Source of the DNA: an uncultured Pelagibacteraceae bacterium
Lineage (GTDB): Bacteria > Pseudomonadota > Alphaproteobacteria > Pelagibacterales > Pelagibacteraceae
Assembly: GCA_902579985.1 (NCBI GenBank)
Contig: CACHIV010000002.1
Location: forward strand, 62,001-126,000
Direction of reading: 5' to 3'
Length of the DNA: 64,000 nucleotides
In this document: piece after piece, positions 29,968 through 38,881 of the stretch
Layout: each line of letters starts with the position of its first letter
How positions within the stretch are numbered: position 1 is the stretch's first letter
The notes under the pieces: model-generated
What the model saw: the letters and a program-made list of their open reading frames with translations, nothing else
What the model was told of the DNA's origin: nothing
Database searches by the model: none
Made by a program: the position numbers and the translations under genes

Positions 29968-30586
29968 TATCTTTAATAGATTGTTCTGAACTTTTATCTT
30001 TAAAAGATTGTTCTTTGATATACTGAGTTCCTTCCCATGGACTTTCATAATCAAAATTTCTATAATTTTGTTCTAATTTAACTGGTTCGTTGATTACTTT
30101 TTTTTGATCTTCGCTATATCTGACTTCTGTATGTCCTGTTAGTGGAAAATCTTTTCTTAATGGATATCCTTCAAAACCATAATCAGTTAAGATTCTTCTT
30201 AAATCAGGATGATCTTTAAATTTAACACCATACATATCAAATACTTCTCGTTCCATCCAATTTGCTGAAGGATATATAGACGTTAAGGAAGGAATTACTT
30301 CTTTTTCGTTTATTAAATAACTTAATATTATACGCTGATTAAACTCGTGACTTAAAAATAAATAAACAATTTTAAAACGTTTATTATTTTCTGGATAATC
30401 TACTACTGTAATATCTATTAACTGTCTAAATTTAGTATTTTCATTACTTTTAATAAATAATGAAACATCAATTAAATCCTCATGATCAATATATAAATAA
30501 AGTTGATTATGTTTTATTTCAGATTTTTTAATTTTAGTAGTAAGTTCAGAATTAATTTTCTTTTCAAGATCATTTAGGTCTATCAT
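29951..30586 (-). CDS. nuoC: NADH-quinone oxidoreductase subunit C
   Basis: 30-kDa subunit of the peripheral arm. 211 aa. The signature ERE(V/A)xDMxG appears as [23 protein letters not shown], followed by [24 protein letters not shown] charged lysine/aspartate-rich tail ends the protein and overlaps nuoD by 17 bases when nuoD starts at 29967. Confidence 0.96.
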   Translation of the reverse strand: MIDLNDLEKKINSELTTKIKKSEIKHNQLYLYIDHEDLIDVSLFIKSNENTKFRQLIDITVVDYPENNKRFKIVYLFLSHEFNQRIILSYLINEKEVIPSLTSIYPSANWMEREVFDMYGVKFKDHPDLRRILTDYGFEGYPLRKDFPLTGHTEVRYSEDQKKVINEPVKLEQNYRNFDYESPWEGTQYIKEQSFKDKSSEQSIKDNDKKN

Positions 30587-30591
30587 GTCAG

Positions 30592-31113
30592 TTATCTATT
30601 AAAAGATCCTTTATTTCTAATTTTTTTCTGAAGTTGTAAAATACCATATAACAAAGCTTCAGCTGAAGGAGGACAGCCTGGAACGTAAATATCAACAGGT
30701 ACAATCTTATCACAGCCTCGTACAACGGAATATGAATAATGATAATAACCACCGCCATTCGCACAGCTACCCATTGAAATTACATATCTTGGTTCTGGCA
30801 TTTGATCATAAACTTTTCTTAAAGCTGGAGCCATTTTATTTGTCAAAGTACCTGCAACTATCATTACGTCAGATTGTCTGGGTGAACCTCGTGGTGCTGC
30901 ACCAAATCTCTCTAGGTCATATCTTGGCATTGCAGTTTGCATCATTTCTACTGCACAACATGCCAAACCAAAAGTCATCCAATGTAATGAACCTGCTCTT
31001 GACCAGTTTATAAGATTTTCTAGAGATGTTGTTATAAATCCATTCTTACCAAAATCCTCAGAAAGTTTTTTAAATTCCTCTGGTATTTGTTTATTTTTGT
31101 CACTTAAATTCAT
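30592..31113 (-). CDS. nuoB: NADH-quinone oxidoreductase subunit B
   Basis: Subunit carrying the terminal [4Fe-4S] cluster N2 that reduces quinone. 173 aa. The tandem cysteines are in [10 protein letters not shown]; further ligands lie in [15 protein letters not shown] and the C-terminal [13 protein letters not shown]. Sits 5 bases before nuoC. Confidence 0.97.
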   Translation of the reverse strand: MNLSDKNKQIPEEFKKLSEDFGKNGFITTSLENLINWSRAGSLHWMTFGLACCAVEMMQTAMPRYDLERFGAAPRGSPRQSDVMIVAGTLTNKMAPALRKVYDQMPEPRYVISMGSCANGGGYYHYSYSVVRGCDKIVPVDIYVPGCPPSAEALLYGILQLQKKIRNKGSFNR

Positions 31114-31123
31114 ATTTTAAATT

Positions 31124-31534
31124 CTATTCCCAGTCTAGAGCACCTTTTTTCCACTCATAAACAAAACCTACTGTTAATATAAATAGAAAAATCATCATTG
31201 AAGAAAAACCTAATAAACCTATATTTCCTAAAGAGATTGCCCAAGGAAAAAGAAAGGCTATTTCTAGATCAAAAATTATAAATAAAATAGCTACTAAATA
31301 AAATCTTACATCAAACTCTGTTCTAGAATCTTCAAAAGGTTCGAATCCACATTCATAAGCAGATAGTTTTTCAGGATCAGGTTGATTTGGCGAAAGTATA
31401 AGATTAATAACAATAAATGCACAGCTTATACCTAAGGCGATTATTAAAAATATAATAATTGGCAGATAATCTTTTAAAAATTCAGAAAGCATGGAACCTA
31501 TATAGCAATTTATATCATACTTTGAAGTGCTCAT
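31124..31534 (-). CDS. nuoA: NADH-quinone oxidoreductase subunit A
   Basis: Small membrane subunit of complex I with three helices and the family motif [15 protein letters not shown]. The track start gives 136 aa; a second in-frame ATG at 31492 ([11 protein letters not shown]) would give 122 aa and fits the usual family N-terminus better, so the start is unsettled. First gene of the nuo operon, about 43 bases after tRNA-Asp on the same strand. I see no strong separate promoter in that gap, so nuo may share transcription with the tRNAs. Confidence 0.94.
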   Translation of the reverse strand: MSTSKYDINCYIGSMLSEFLKDYLPIIIFLIIALGISCAFIVINLILSPNQPDPEKLSAYECGFEPFEDSRTEFDVRFYLVAILFIIFDLEIAFLFPWAISLGNIGLLGFSSMMIFLFILTVGFVYEWKKGALDWE

Positions 31535-31577
31535 AAGTCACATTTTGAGTAATATTCACTTAAAAATTAAGGAAAAG

Positions 31578-31654
31578 TGGCGGGAGTGAAGGGACTCGAA
31601 CCCTCGACCTATCGCGTGACAGGCGATCGCTCTAACCAACTGAGCTACACCCCC
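31578..31654 (-). tRNA. tRNA-Asp (anticodon GTC)
   Basis: Read on the minus strand, the gene has acceptor GGGGGTG pairing with CACTCCC, a D-arm beginning GCTCAGTTGGTTAGAGC, anticodon loop CTGTCAC with anticodon GTC, and the T-loop GGTTCGAGTC. The 3' CCA is encoded. 77 nt. Confidence 0.97.
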
Positions 31655-31669
31655 ACTTAGATTAAATTT

Positions 31670-31745
31670 TGGTGGGCAGTAAAGGACTCGAACCTTTGAC
31701 CCCCTCGGTGTAAACGAGATGCTCTACCAACTGAGCTAACCGCCC
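31670..31745 (-). tRNA. tRNA-Val (anticodon TAC)
   Basis: On the minus strand, acceptor GGGCGGT pairs with ACTGCCC, the D-arm is GCTCAGTTGGTAGAGC, the anticodon loop is TTTACAC with anticodon TAC, and the T-arm GGTTCGAGTCC is canonical. The 3' CCA is encoded. 76 nt, 15 bases upstream of tRNA-Asp, so the two probably form one transcript. Confidence 0.97.
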
Positions 31746-31764
31746 CTTAACCAAAACAATGTGT

Positions 31765-31792
31765 TTTATATCTTTTAGTTAGATAACGTCAA
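31765..31792 (-). promoter_or_regulatory. Promoter of the tRNA-Val/tRNA-Asp (and possibly nuo) unit
   Basis: On the minus strand TTGACG (31787-31792) is followed after 16 bases by TATAAA (31765-31770), 20 bases before the mature tRNA-Val 5' end. Both boxes match the sigma70 consensus at five of six positions. The stretch 31535-31862 otherwise holds only the two tRNAs. Confidence 0.7.
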
Positions 31793-31862
31793 GATTTATA
31801 AAATGTTAAAAATGGCTAAAAAATACTCTTTAAGGATAAGGTATAAAATTTGGATAATTAAT

Positions 31863-33209
31863 CTAATTTTCTGATTTACTTATCATAATGATTTCAGCAT
31901 GATCAGCTACATCATCTCCAATATCAGTTAAAAGTACAATGTTACCATTATCTAATGATATTATATCTCTTATTCTCTTATCTATTATTATATTTTCCAA
32001 ATAAAGTATTGAATTATTTTCATAGTCGTAAACAAATCGTGCTAACTTTTTAGCTGCAAGAGACGAAACAATTAAGTTTTTTTTCCATTTATCGAAATAT
32101 TCATTTTCATAAACAATTAAATTAGATGCTCCAAAAGTATCTCCCCAGGAAAATATCGGCTTTGTATAATTATCATGTGTATTATTAGTTTCATCAACTG
32201 GCCATACTCTTTTACTTTTATTATTACTTTTTTGTAAATCTTTAGAATAAGCATTATAAGAATTATAATTTGTTCCATAAGTTGCATAGGGCCAACCATA
32301 ATTCTTATCTTTTTTAATCAAGTTAATTTCGTCTCCTCCTCTTGGTCCATGTTCTGAAGAAAAAATATTTTTATCTTTATCAATATAAAGCCCTTGTGGA
32401 TTTCTATGTCCAAAACTAAAAACTTCGTGTTGTTTATTATTAATATTAATTTTAATAATTTTTCCGTAATCATTGTTTAAATCTTGACTCAACATTGGAC
32501 CATTAACCCCATCAGCATAAAAATCTCCAATCGAAAGCAAAACATTATCTTCATTAAATTTAATGATTCTTCCTCCAGAAGATGCAGCAGCAAATTTAGT
32601 TTTTTTTGTTAAATCAATTTTTAAACACATTTCTGATGAAAAAATTTTTTTCCATTTTGAGATTTTAAAAATATCCTCATTAACAATTTCGGTTAGATAT
32701 ACAGACATATTATAACAATCTTTAATTTCCTCGTAATATAGCGAACTAATTATCAAAACTTTATTTTCAAAAGTTTTAAATTCTTCAATTAATACATCTT
32801 TGACACCAAAAAATTTCCAAGCTTTTTCTCCTATTATTACTTTATTTTTATTTACAAACTTATCTTTATTATTATTAATTTTTTTTATAGGTAAATTAGT
32901 AAAGCTATATTGATCTTTTTTATTTTTTTGAAATAAATAAAAATCTAAATCTCCAGAAATATAATAAATTTTTTCACCTATTTTTTCTATACCTCCATAC
33001 TTCGAATAAACAGGGATTTTAAACTTTTTTAAATTTAATGAATAATATGCTGTATTAATAACTTTTTCTATTTTTTGATCTGTTTTTTCATTTTTAATTT
33101 GATCTTTAAGTTTTTGGACTTTATCTGAATTTTCAAAAGTCCAAAGAAGTGTTATTAAAATTGTAATAAACCAGATAAAAAATAAAATAAGATTTTTTTT
33201 ATTAAACAT
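31863..33209 (-). CDS. PQQ-dependent sugar dehydrogenase-like protein (GSDH family)
   Basis: 448 aa. An N-terminal helix (LILFFIWFITILITLLWTF, residues 7-25) would anchor it in the inner membrane with the catalytic domain in the periplasm. The rest is a six-bladed propeller of the soluble glucose/sorbosone dehydrogenase type, with the hallmark FSFGHRNPQGLYID and SSEHGPRGGDEINLI segments, YGWPYATYG and a C-terminal VSSLAAKKL. These hold the catalytic histidine and PQQ/calcium ligands in characterised relatives. Substrate unknown; an aldose oxidation role is inference. No pqq biosynthesis gene lies in the window. Confidence 0.82.
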   Translation of the reverse strand: MFNKKNLILFFIWFITILITLLWTFENSDKVQKLKDQIKNEKTDQKIEKVINTAYYSLNLKKFKIPVYSKYGGIEKIGEKIYYISGDLDFYLFQKNKKDQYSFTNLPIKKINNNKDKFVNKNKVIIGEKAWKFFGVKDVLIEEFKTFENKVLIISSLYYEEIKDCYNMSVYLTEIVNEDIFKISKWKKIFSSEMCLKIDLTKKTKFAAASSGGRIIKFNEDNVLLSIGDFYADGVNGPMLSQDLNNDYGKIIKININNKQHEVFSFGHRNPQGLYIDKDKNIFSSEHGPRGGDEINLIKKDKNYGWPYATYGTNYNSYNAYSKDLQKSNNKSKRVWPVDETNNTHDNYTKPIFSWGDTFGASNLIVYENEYFDKWKKNLIVSSLAAKKLARFVYDYENNSILYLENIIIDKRIRDIISLDNGNIVLLTDIGDDVADHAEIIMISKSEN

Positions 33210-33232
33210 ATTTTAATCTTCCAATTATTTAA

Positions 33233-33637
33233 TTAAAAATTAGATAAAGCTATTTTTAAGTACTCTTTATTAAGTTTACAATCCTTATATCCTTGTTTGA
33301 CAATATTTAAATAATGTTCTGTAGGAAAAGTAAATACTGTTTTTTTTGTCATTGTATATGTCATTACTTTTTTTCCATAATAAGTAAAATAATATTTTTT
33401 ATACAAAATAGGAAAATCCTCATAAATGTCTAATTTTTTTTCATCACTTTTTGAAATTTCAAATAATGCACCTGGTACAATAGAATTTTTTTTTGACTCT
33501 ATATCTGCCGCTCTATATTTGCTTCTGAATGTAAGTTTAAATCCTTTTAAATTAATTTTTTTTATGAAAATACTATCTTTACACCTTCTTTTCATTTGGA
33601 AATGATTAAGATTGCTACCATATGCAAAATAAAGCAT
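33233..33637 (-). CDS. Gamma-glutamylcyclotransferase-like protein
   Basis: 134 aa, AIG2/GGCT fold. The substrate-binding motif YGSNL is at residues 6-10 of the protein, and the candidate catalytic glutamate lies in LDIYEDFP (residue 73), preceded by PGALFEI. Family members release 5-oxoproline from gamma-glutamyl compounds, so a part in glutathione or gamma-glutamyl-amine turnover is plausible but unproven. Starts one base before the end of the preceding CinA-like gene. Confidence 0.8.
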   Translation of the reverse strand: MLYFAYGSNLNHFQMKRRCKDSIFIKKINLKGFKLTFRSKYRAADIESKKNSIVPGALFEISKSDEKKLDIYEDFPILYKKYYFTYYGKKVMTYTMTKKTVFTFPTEHYLNIVKQGYKDCKLNKEYLKIALSNF

Positions 33638-34387
33638 TTAACGATCTACAATTTCTATCTTTTTTTTATTAACAAATTGTAAAATTTGATAACTACAATC
33701 ATTAATTTTAGATTGATTTTCTGCTCGAAGAACAATTGAAACTCCAAGTTTTCCAGCATGAAAAAAAGGATAACTACCTATTTCGACATCTTTATTTTGA
33801 TCTTGGACTTTAGATAATGAGTCTGCAATTTCACTTTCAACCGTTCTCAAACTTATTGTGTAACTTAAAATTGGTTGACCTCCAACTATTTTATTTTTCA
33901 AGCCACCTAACATTGATTTTAATATTGAAGGAACTCCAGGTAGACAAAATACATTTTGAATACTAAATCCTGGAGCGCCGCTCGTCGGATTTAAAATTAA
34001 TTCTGCATTCTCTGGCATCCAAACCATCCGTTGCCTTCCTTCATTGAATTCACCTGGTTTATAATAATTTTCTAAAATTTTATATGCCTCCTTATGAATC
34101 TCATATTTAATATTAAAAGCTTTAGATACAGACTGAGCAGTAATATCGTCATGAGTTGGTCCTATACCACCAGTTGTAAAAACATAATCATTTATTTTTC
34201 TTAAAGTATTTAAAGTATTAACTATTATTTTTTCTACATCTGGGACAATTCTTACTTCATTAACTTTTACACCAATTGAATTTAACCAGATTGCTAATGT
34301 ACTTGTGTTAGTATCTTGAGTTCGGCCTGAAAGTATTTCATTTCCAATAATTAATATCGCGGCATTTACTTTTGTTTTTTTATCCAT
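33638..34387 (-). CDS. CinA N-terminal-type (MoaB/MoCF fold) protein
   Basis: 249 aa, a single molybdopterin-binding-fold domain. Motifs are AAILIIGNEILSGRTQDTN near the N-terminus, FTTGGIGPTHDDIT and FCLPGVPSILKSML. The C-terminal nicotinamide-nucleotide amidase domain of full-length CinA is absent. Related stand-alone proteins are annotated as competence/damage-inducible or ADP-ribose pyrophosphatase-like; the function here is unknown. Divergent from sfsA with only 20 bases between the start codons. Confidence 0.8.
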   Translation of the reverse strand: MDKKTKVNAAILIIGNEILSGRTQDTNTSTLAIWLNSIGVKVNEVRIVPDVEKIIVNTLNTLRKINDYVFTTGGIGPTHDDITAQSVSKAFNIKYEIHKEAYKILENYYKPGEFNEGRQRMVWMPENAELILNPTSGAPGFSIQNVFCLPGVPSILKSMLGGLKNKIVGGQPILSYTISLRTVESEIADSLSKVQDQNKDVEIGSYPFFHAGKLGVSIVLRAENQSKINDCSYQILQFVNKKKIEIVDR

Positions 34388-34401
34388 TTTATATGTATAA
34401 T
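34372..34401 (+). promoter_or_regulatory. Probable sfsA promoter giving a leaderless transcript
   Basis: TTGTTT (34372-34377), 18 bases, then a perfect TATAAT (34396-34401). Transcription would start about seven bases later, at or next to the ATG at 34408. There is no SD sequence in the six bases available. The -35 box lies inside the first codons of the divergent gene. Confidence 0.55.
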
Positions 34402-34407
34402 TTGAAT

Positions 34408-35106
34408 ATGGAATTTACCAAGTCTTTAATAAAAGGCAAATTAATCAAAAGATATAAACGTTTTTTTGTTGATGTTAAGTTATATAACCAAATTGTTATA
34501 GCTCATTGTCCAAATACAGGTTCAATGAAAGGTCTTCTAGATAAAAACAATGATGTTTATCTGCTTAAAAATGATGATCCTAAAAGAAAGTTAAAATATA
34601 GTCTAGAAATAATAAAAGCTAAAAAAAATCTTGTAGGTGTAAATACTCATTTAGCTAACAAAATTGTTAATCATGGTTTATCAAACAATTTAATAGAAGA
34701 ACTAAAGAATAGCACCTCAATTAAATCAGAGGTTTTTTATAATAAAAAAACTAGATTTGATTTTTTAATTGAAAAAGATGATAAAAGAAGTTTTATTGAA
34801 GTAAAGAATGTTACGCTTTTTAGAGAGGATAAAACTGCTGAATTTCCTGATGCAATTACAAATAGAGGATCAAAACACTTACTTACTCTTATTGATGCCA
34901 TAAAAAAAGGTTATAAAAGTTATCTATTATATTTAGTTCAAGTTCAAAATATGCAAAATTTTAAAATAGCTAAAGATATAGATAATGAATATTATAAAAA
35001 TTATTTATCTGCTAAAAAAGCAGGTGTTAATTTTTTAGCTTATAGGTGTAAAATAAGTCTGAAAAAAATAGTAATAGATAAAAAACTTAAAATTATAGAT
35101 GACTGA
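34408..35106 (+). CDS. sfsA: SfsA family DNA-binding/nuclease-like protein
   Basis: 232 aa from the preferred ATG at 34408 (MEFTKSLIKGKLIKRYKRF). The track's 34372 start adds 12 residues that overlap the divergent gene and do not resemble the family. Recognisable blocks are the OB-fold start, HCPNTGSMKGLL, KTRFDFLIE, SFIEVKNVTL and FPDAITNRGSKHL; the last two hold the acidic/lysine residues of a nuclease-like fold. SfsA was named for sugar-fermentation stimulation in E. coli; its biochemical role is poorly defined. Overlaps map by 8 bases and heads the purine operon. Confidence 0.9.
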   Translation: MEFTKSLIKGKLIKRYKRFFVDVKLYNQIVIAHCPNTGSMKGLLDKNNDVYLLKNDDPKRKLKYSLEIIKAKKNLVGVNTHLANKIVNHGLSNNLIEELKNSTSIKSEVFYNKKTRFDFLIEKDDKRSFIEVKNVTLFREDKTAEFPDAITNRGSKHLLTLIDAIKKGYKSYLLYLVQVQNMQNFKIAKDIDNEYYKNYLSAKKAGVNFLAYRCKISLKKIVIDKKLKIIDD

Positions 35107-35872
35107 CTATTCTGAAAAATTTGAAAAAATGCGGATTGCAGGCAAACTTGCAGCGCAAACTCTAGATATGCTATCTGAAAATATTAAAGAAGGCATTTCT
35201 ACAAATTATATTGATAAACTAGGTTATGAATTTATACGTGATCATGGCGGCTACTCTGCTCCATTATATTATAGAGGATTCAAAAAATCTTTATGTACTT
35301 CACTTAATCATGTTGTTTGTCATGGTATACCTTCGAAAGATCGAATTTTACAGGAAGGTGATGCAGTAAATGTAGATGTAACTACTATTGTTGATAAGCA
35401 TTATGGCGATACTAGCAGAATGTTTTGTATTGGTAAAACTCCAGTTAAATTAAATAATTTAATTGATGCTACTTACGAATCTATGATGAGAGCGATCAAA
35501 ATTTTAAAACCTGGGGTTAAACTTGGAGATATTGGATATGAAATTCAAACTTACATAGAAAAAAAAGGCTTTTCAGTTGTAAGAGACTTTTGTGGTCATG
35601 GCATAAGTACTAAATTTCATGAACCACCAAATATATTACATTATGGAGATAAAAATACTGGTATTGAATTAAAATCTGGAATGACTTTTACAATAGAACC
35701 AATGATTAATTCAGGTAAATATGAAGTAAAAATGCTTAATGACGGCTGGACTGCAGTTACTAAAGATAAATCTTTGTCTGCACAATTTGAACATACTTTA
35801 GGAATTACTGAAAATGGTTATGAAATCTTTACAGAATCTGTTAAAGGTTATTCTAAGCCTCCTTATTTATAA
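35099..35872 (+). CDS. map: Methionine aminopeptidase, type I
   Basis: Removes the initiator methionine from nascent proteins. 257 aa. The five metal ligands can be assigned: aspartates in VNVDVT and YGDTSR, histidine in GHGISTKFHEPP, and glutamates in FTIEPMI and QFEHT. HVVCHGIP is the substrate-pocket histidine region. Type I by length and lack of an insert. Lies between sfsA and purB on the same strand with 3 bases to purB. Confidence 0.96.
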   Translation: MTDYSEKFEKMRIAGKLAAQTLDMLSENIKEGISTNYIDKLGYEFIRDHGGYSAPLYYRGFKKSLCTSLNHVVCHGIPSKDRILQEGDAVNVDVTTIVDKHYGDTSRMFCIGKTPVKLNNLIDATYESMMRAIKILKPGVKLGDIGYEIQTYIEKKGFSVVRDFCGHGISTKFHEPPNILHYGDKNTGIELKSGMTFTIEPMINSGKYEVKMLNDGWTAVTKDKSLSAQFEHTLGITENGYEIFTESVKGYSKPPYL

Positions 35873-35875
35873 TTA

Positions 35876-37168
35876 ATGATTAAAAGATACTCTAGAAAAC
35901 AACTTACAGATATTTGGTCAGAAGAAAATAAATACAAAATTTGGCTAGATGTTGAAATTGCTGCAGCACAAGCAATGGAAAAGCTTGGTCAAATACCAAA
36001 AGGTGTTTCATCTATTGTTAGAAAAAAAACTAAAATAAATGTCAAAAGAATTCAGCAAATAGAAAGTAAAGTTAAACATGATGTAATTGCTTTTTTAACC
36101 TCTGTAACAGAAAAAGCTGGAATTAAAGCAAGATACCTTCACCAAGGTATGACTTCATCAGATGTGTTAGATACAAGTTTTAATATTCAATTAATTCAAT
36201 CAGGCAATATAATTCTTAAAGACTTAGATCAAATTTTAAAAGTACTTAAAAAACAAGCAAAAAAATATAAATTCACCCCATGTATAGGGAGAAGCCATGG
36301 TATCCATGCAGAGCCAATTACCTTTGGATTAAAATTAGCTTCATTCTACGAAGAATTTAAAAGAAATAAAAAAAGATTAAAAGATGCAATTGATGAAGTT
36401 TCTACTTGTGCGATTTCAGGTGCAGTTGGAACTTTTGCAAATATCAATCCTAATGTTGAAAAATATGTTGCAAAAAAACTTAATTTAAAAGTTGAACCAA
36501 TTTCAACTCAAGTTATTCCAAGAGATCGACATGCTTTCTATTTTTCTATACTAGGTATTATAGCAGGCTCGATTGAGAGAGTAGCAATAGAAATTAGGCA
36601 TTTACAACGAACTGAAGTTTATGAATTACAAGAATATTTTTCAAAAAATCAAAAGGGTTCTTCTGCAATGCCACATAAAAAAAACCCAATATTGAGTGAA
36701 AATTTAACTGGTCTTGCAAGAATGGTTAGAAGCTCTGTCACTCCTGCCTTAGAAAATATAGCCTTATGGCATGAAAGAGATATTTCTCATTCAAGTGTTG
36801 AAAGAAATATAGGGCCAGATGCAAATATAACCTTAGATTTTGCATTAGTAAGATTAGCTAATATTTTGGATAATATGATTGTTCACCCAAAAAAAATGTT
36901 AGACAATTTAAATATTACCAAAGGATTGATTTTTTCACAGGAATTAATGCTTGAACTTACAAAAACTGGTTTAAGTAGAGAAAAAGCCTATAAGATGGTT
37001 CAAAATTATGCAAAAAAATGTTTTGCTGAAAACCTAGATTTATTTAATGTCATTCAGTCTGATAAATACATAATAAATAATATTTCTCCAAAACAATTAA
37101 GATCTATTTTTAGTTATTCAAAGCATTTCAAAAATGTAAACTTAATTTTTAGAAGAGTATTTAAATAA
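35876..37168 (+). CDS. purB: Adenylosuccinate lyase
   Basis: Two purine steps: SAICAR to AICAR plus fumarate, and adenylosuccinate to AMP plus fumarate. 430 aa. The signature loop [13 protein letters not shown], with the catalytic serine, is intact. [14 protein letters not shown] and [10 protein letters not shown] carry the active-site residues. One base overlap with purC. Confidence 0.96.
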   Translation: MIKRYSRKQLTDIWSEENKYKIWLDVEIAAAQAMEKLGQIPKGVSSIVRKKTKINVKRIQQIESKVKHDVIAFLTSVTEKAGIKARYLHQGMTSSDVLDTSFNIQLIQSGNIILKDLDQILKVLKKQAKKYKFTPCIGRSHGIHAEPITFGLKLASFYEEFKRNKKRLKDAIDEVSTCAISGAVGTFANINPNVEKYVAKKLNLKVEPISTQVIPRDRHAFYFSILGIIAGSIERVAIEIRHLQRTEVYELQEYFSKNQKGSSAMPHKKNPILSENLTGLARMVRSSVTPALENIALWHERDISHSSVERNIGPDANITLDFALVRLANILDNMIVHPKKMLDNLNITKGLIFSQELMLELTKTGLSREKAYKMVQNYAKKCFAENLDLFNVIQSDKYIINNISPKQLRSIFSYSKHFKNVNLIFRRVFK

Positions 37169-37950
37169 TGAAAAAAGGTAAAAAAATTTATGAAGGTAAA
37201 GCTAAGATTATTTATGCTACTACAGATAAAAATTTAGCTATTCAATACTTTAAAGATGATGCAACAGCATTTAATAATCAGAAGAAAACAACTATTGAAG
37301 GTAAAGGAGTTCTAAACAATAGAATTTCGGAGTATATTCTTTCAAACCTGTCTCAAATCGGAATTAAAAATCATTTAGTAAAACGACTAAATATGAGGGA
37401 ACAAGTAATCAAATTAGTTGAGATTATCCCTATAGAATTTATTATTAGAAATGTTGCAACAGGTTCTATAACTAAGAGATTAGGGATTGAAGATGGTACT
37501 GTGCTTAAAGAACCTTTGATTGAATATTGTTTAAAAGATGATGCGCTCGGAGATCCATTGATTTCTGAGGAACATATTAATGCATTTGAGTGGGCTAATA
37601 AAAAAGAAATTGAAAAAATTAAAAAAATTATTTTAAGAATTAATGATTTTATGATTGGAATGTTTAGAGGGATTAATATTAAACTAATTGATTTCAAATT
37701 AGAATTTGGAAGATTAAAAGTTAATGGTAAAAATGAAATTATACTTGCTGATGAAATAAGTCCAGATACTTGTAGGTTATGGGACTCCATGACTGACAAA
37801 AAACTTGATAAAGATAGGTTTAGAAAAGATCTTGGAGATTTGATTCCTGCCTATACAGAGGTTGCAAAAAGACTAGGAATACTTCATGAACAATCAAATA
37901 TTAGTGCTGTGAATGTTACTAAATTAAGTTCAATAAAAAAAAGAAAATAA
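37168..37950 (+). CDS. purC: Phosphoribosylaminoimidazole-succinocarboxamide synthase
   Basis: Joins CAIR and aspartate with ATP to SAICAR. 260 aa. Starts [18 protein letters not shown], the ATP-binding start of SAICAR synthetase; [18 protein letters not shown] and [14 protein letters not shown] are the family signatures. Just upstream of purS-purQ-purL. A 27-residue lysine-rich C-terminal tail is slightly longer than in E. coli. Confidence 0.96.
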   Translation: MKKGKKIYEGKAKIIYATTDKNLAIQYFKDDATAFNNQKKTTIEGKGVLNNRISEYILSNLSQIGIKNHLVKRLNMREQVIKLVEIIPIEFIIRNVATGSITKRLGIEDGTVLKEPLIEYCLKDDALGDPLISEEHINAFEWANKKEIEKIKKIILRINDFMIGMFRGINIKLIDFKLEFGRLKVNGKNEIILADEISPDTCRLWDSMTDKKLDKDRFRKDLGDLIPAYTEVAKRLGILHEQSNISAVNVTKLSSIKKRK

Positions 37951-37951
37951 T

Positions 37952-38194
37952 ATGAAAATTTCTGTAATAATTACTCTTAAGAAAGATGTTTTAGATCCAC
38001 AAGGTAAAGTTATTCAGCAAACTTTAGATGGAATGGGATTTGATAATATTAATGAAGTGAGACAAGGAAAATATTTTGAGATAAATATGAATGAAAAAGA
38101 TAAAAAAATAGCTGAAAAAAAAATAGAAGATATGTGTAAGAAACTTTTAGCTAATCTAGTAATTGAAAATTACAGAATTATTGATGTACAATAA
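37952..38194 (+). CDS. purS: FGAM synthase subunit PurS
   Basis: Small structural subunit of the three-part FGAM synthase (PurS-PurQ-small PurL), thought to help ammonia transfer. 80 aa. Typical segments are VLDPQGKVIQQTLDGMGF and VRQGKYFEI. One base after purC, 3 bases before purQ. Confidence 0.95.
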   Translation: MKISVIITLKKDVLDPQGKVIQQTLDGMGFDNINEVRQGKYFEINMNEKDKKIAEKKIEDMCKKLLANLVIENYRIIDVQ

Positions 38195-38197
38195 TTA

Positions 38198-38881
38198 ATG
38201 AAGTCATCTGTAATTACATTCCCTGGATCCAATTGTGATAGAGATATGGATGTAGCTCTAAAGAAATTTGGTTTTAAAAATAAAATGGTTTGGCATAACG
38301 ATTCTGAAATTCCAAAAAGCGATTTAGTGGTCTTACCTGGTGGTTTTTCTTATGGTGATTATTTACGATGTGGGAGTATGGCATCTAAATCAAAAATAAT
38401 GAAATCTGTTATTAATTTTGCAAATTCTGGTGGAATGTTAATGGGAATTTGTAATGGATTTCAAATTTTAGTGGAAACAGGTTTAGTTCCTGGAGTTTTA
38501 TTAAGAAATAAATACTTAGAATTTATTTGTAAAAACGTATTTGTTAAAATTAATAATAAAAAAAATACTTACTTCAAAAATATTAATAATAAAGTGTTCG
38601 AACTTCATATTGCACATAATGAAGGGAACTATTTCTGCACAAAAGATCAATTAAAAGAAATTGAAAATAATGAACAAATTGCAATTAAATACTGTGATAA
38701 AAATGGTAAAATAGAAGAAGAATTTAATCCAAATGGATCGATTAAAAATATTGCCGGTATATTTAATAAAGAAAAAAATGTTCTTGGAATGATGCCTCAC
38801 CCCGAGAGAATGATTGACTCTTCACTATCAGGAGAAGATGGATCTCTATTTTTTAATAATTTGATTAATAATCTTAAATAA
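38198..38881 (+). CDS. purQ: FGAM synthase glutaminase subunit PurQ
   Basis: Class I glutamine amidotransferase that supplies ammonia to PurL. 227 aa. Nucleophile cysteine at residue 85 in [10 protein letters not shown]; the catalytic His-Glu pair is in MMPHPERM near the C-terminus. [12 protein letters not shown] marks the PurQ subfamily. One base overlap with purL. Confidence 0.96.
   Translation: MKSSVITFPGSNCDRDMDVALKKFGFKNKMVWHNDSEIPKSDLVVLPGGFSYGDYLRCGSMASKSKIMKSVINFANSGGMLMGICNGFQILVETGLVPGVLLRNKYLEFICKNVFVKINNKKNTYFKNINNKVFELHIAHNEGNYFCTKDQLKEIENNEQIAIKYCDKNGKIEEEFNPNGSIKNIAGIFNKEKNVLGMMPHPERMIDSSLSGEDGSLFFNNLINNLK

Noticed and set aside
29968-30054. Track N-terminal extension of nuoD
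   Set aside because: 29 residues with no resemblance to the NuoD N-terminus; overlaps nuoC by over 100 bases. The ATG at 29967 fits the family.
32117-32299. 60-aa ORF within the sugar dehydrogenase gene on the same strand
   Set aside because: Alternative frame of a real gene; no start context or recognisable motif.
34372-34407. Track start of sfsA at 34372
   Set aside because: Lies upstream of the likely -10 box, so it would not be transcribed from the promoter seen, and adds residues unlike SfsA.
37371-37799. 142-aa minus-strand ORF inside purC
   Set aside because: Longest shadow in the track, but antisense to an intact purC with full motifs. Its protein shows no family features.
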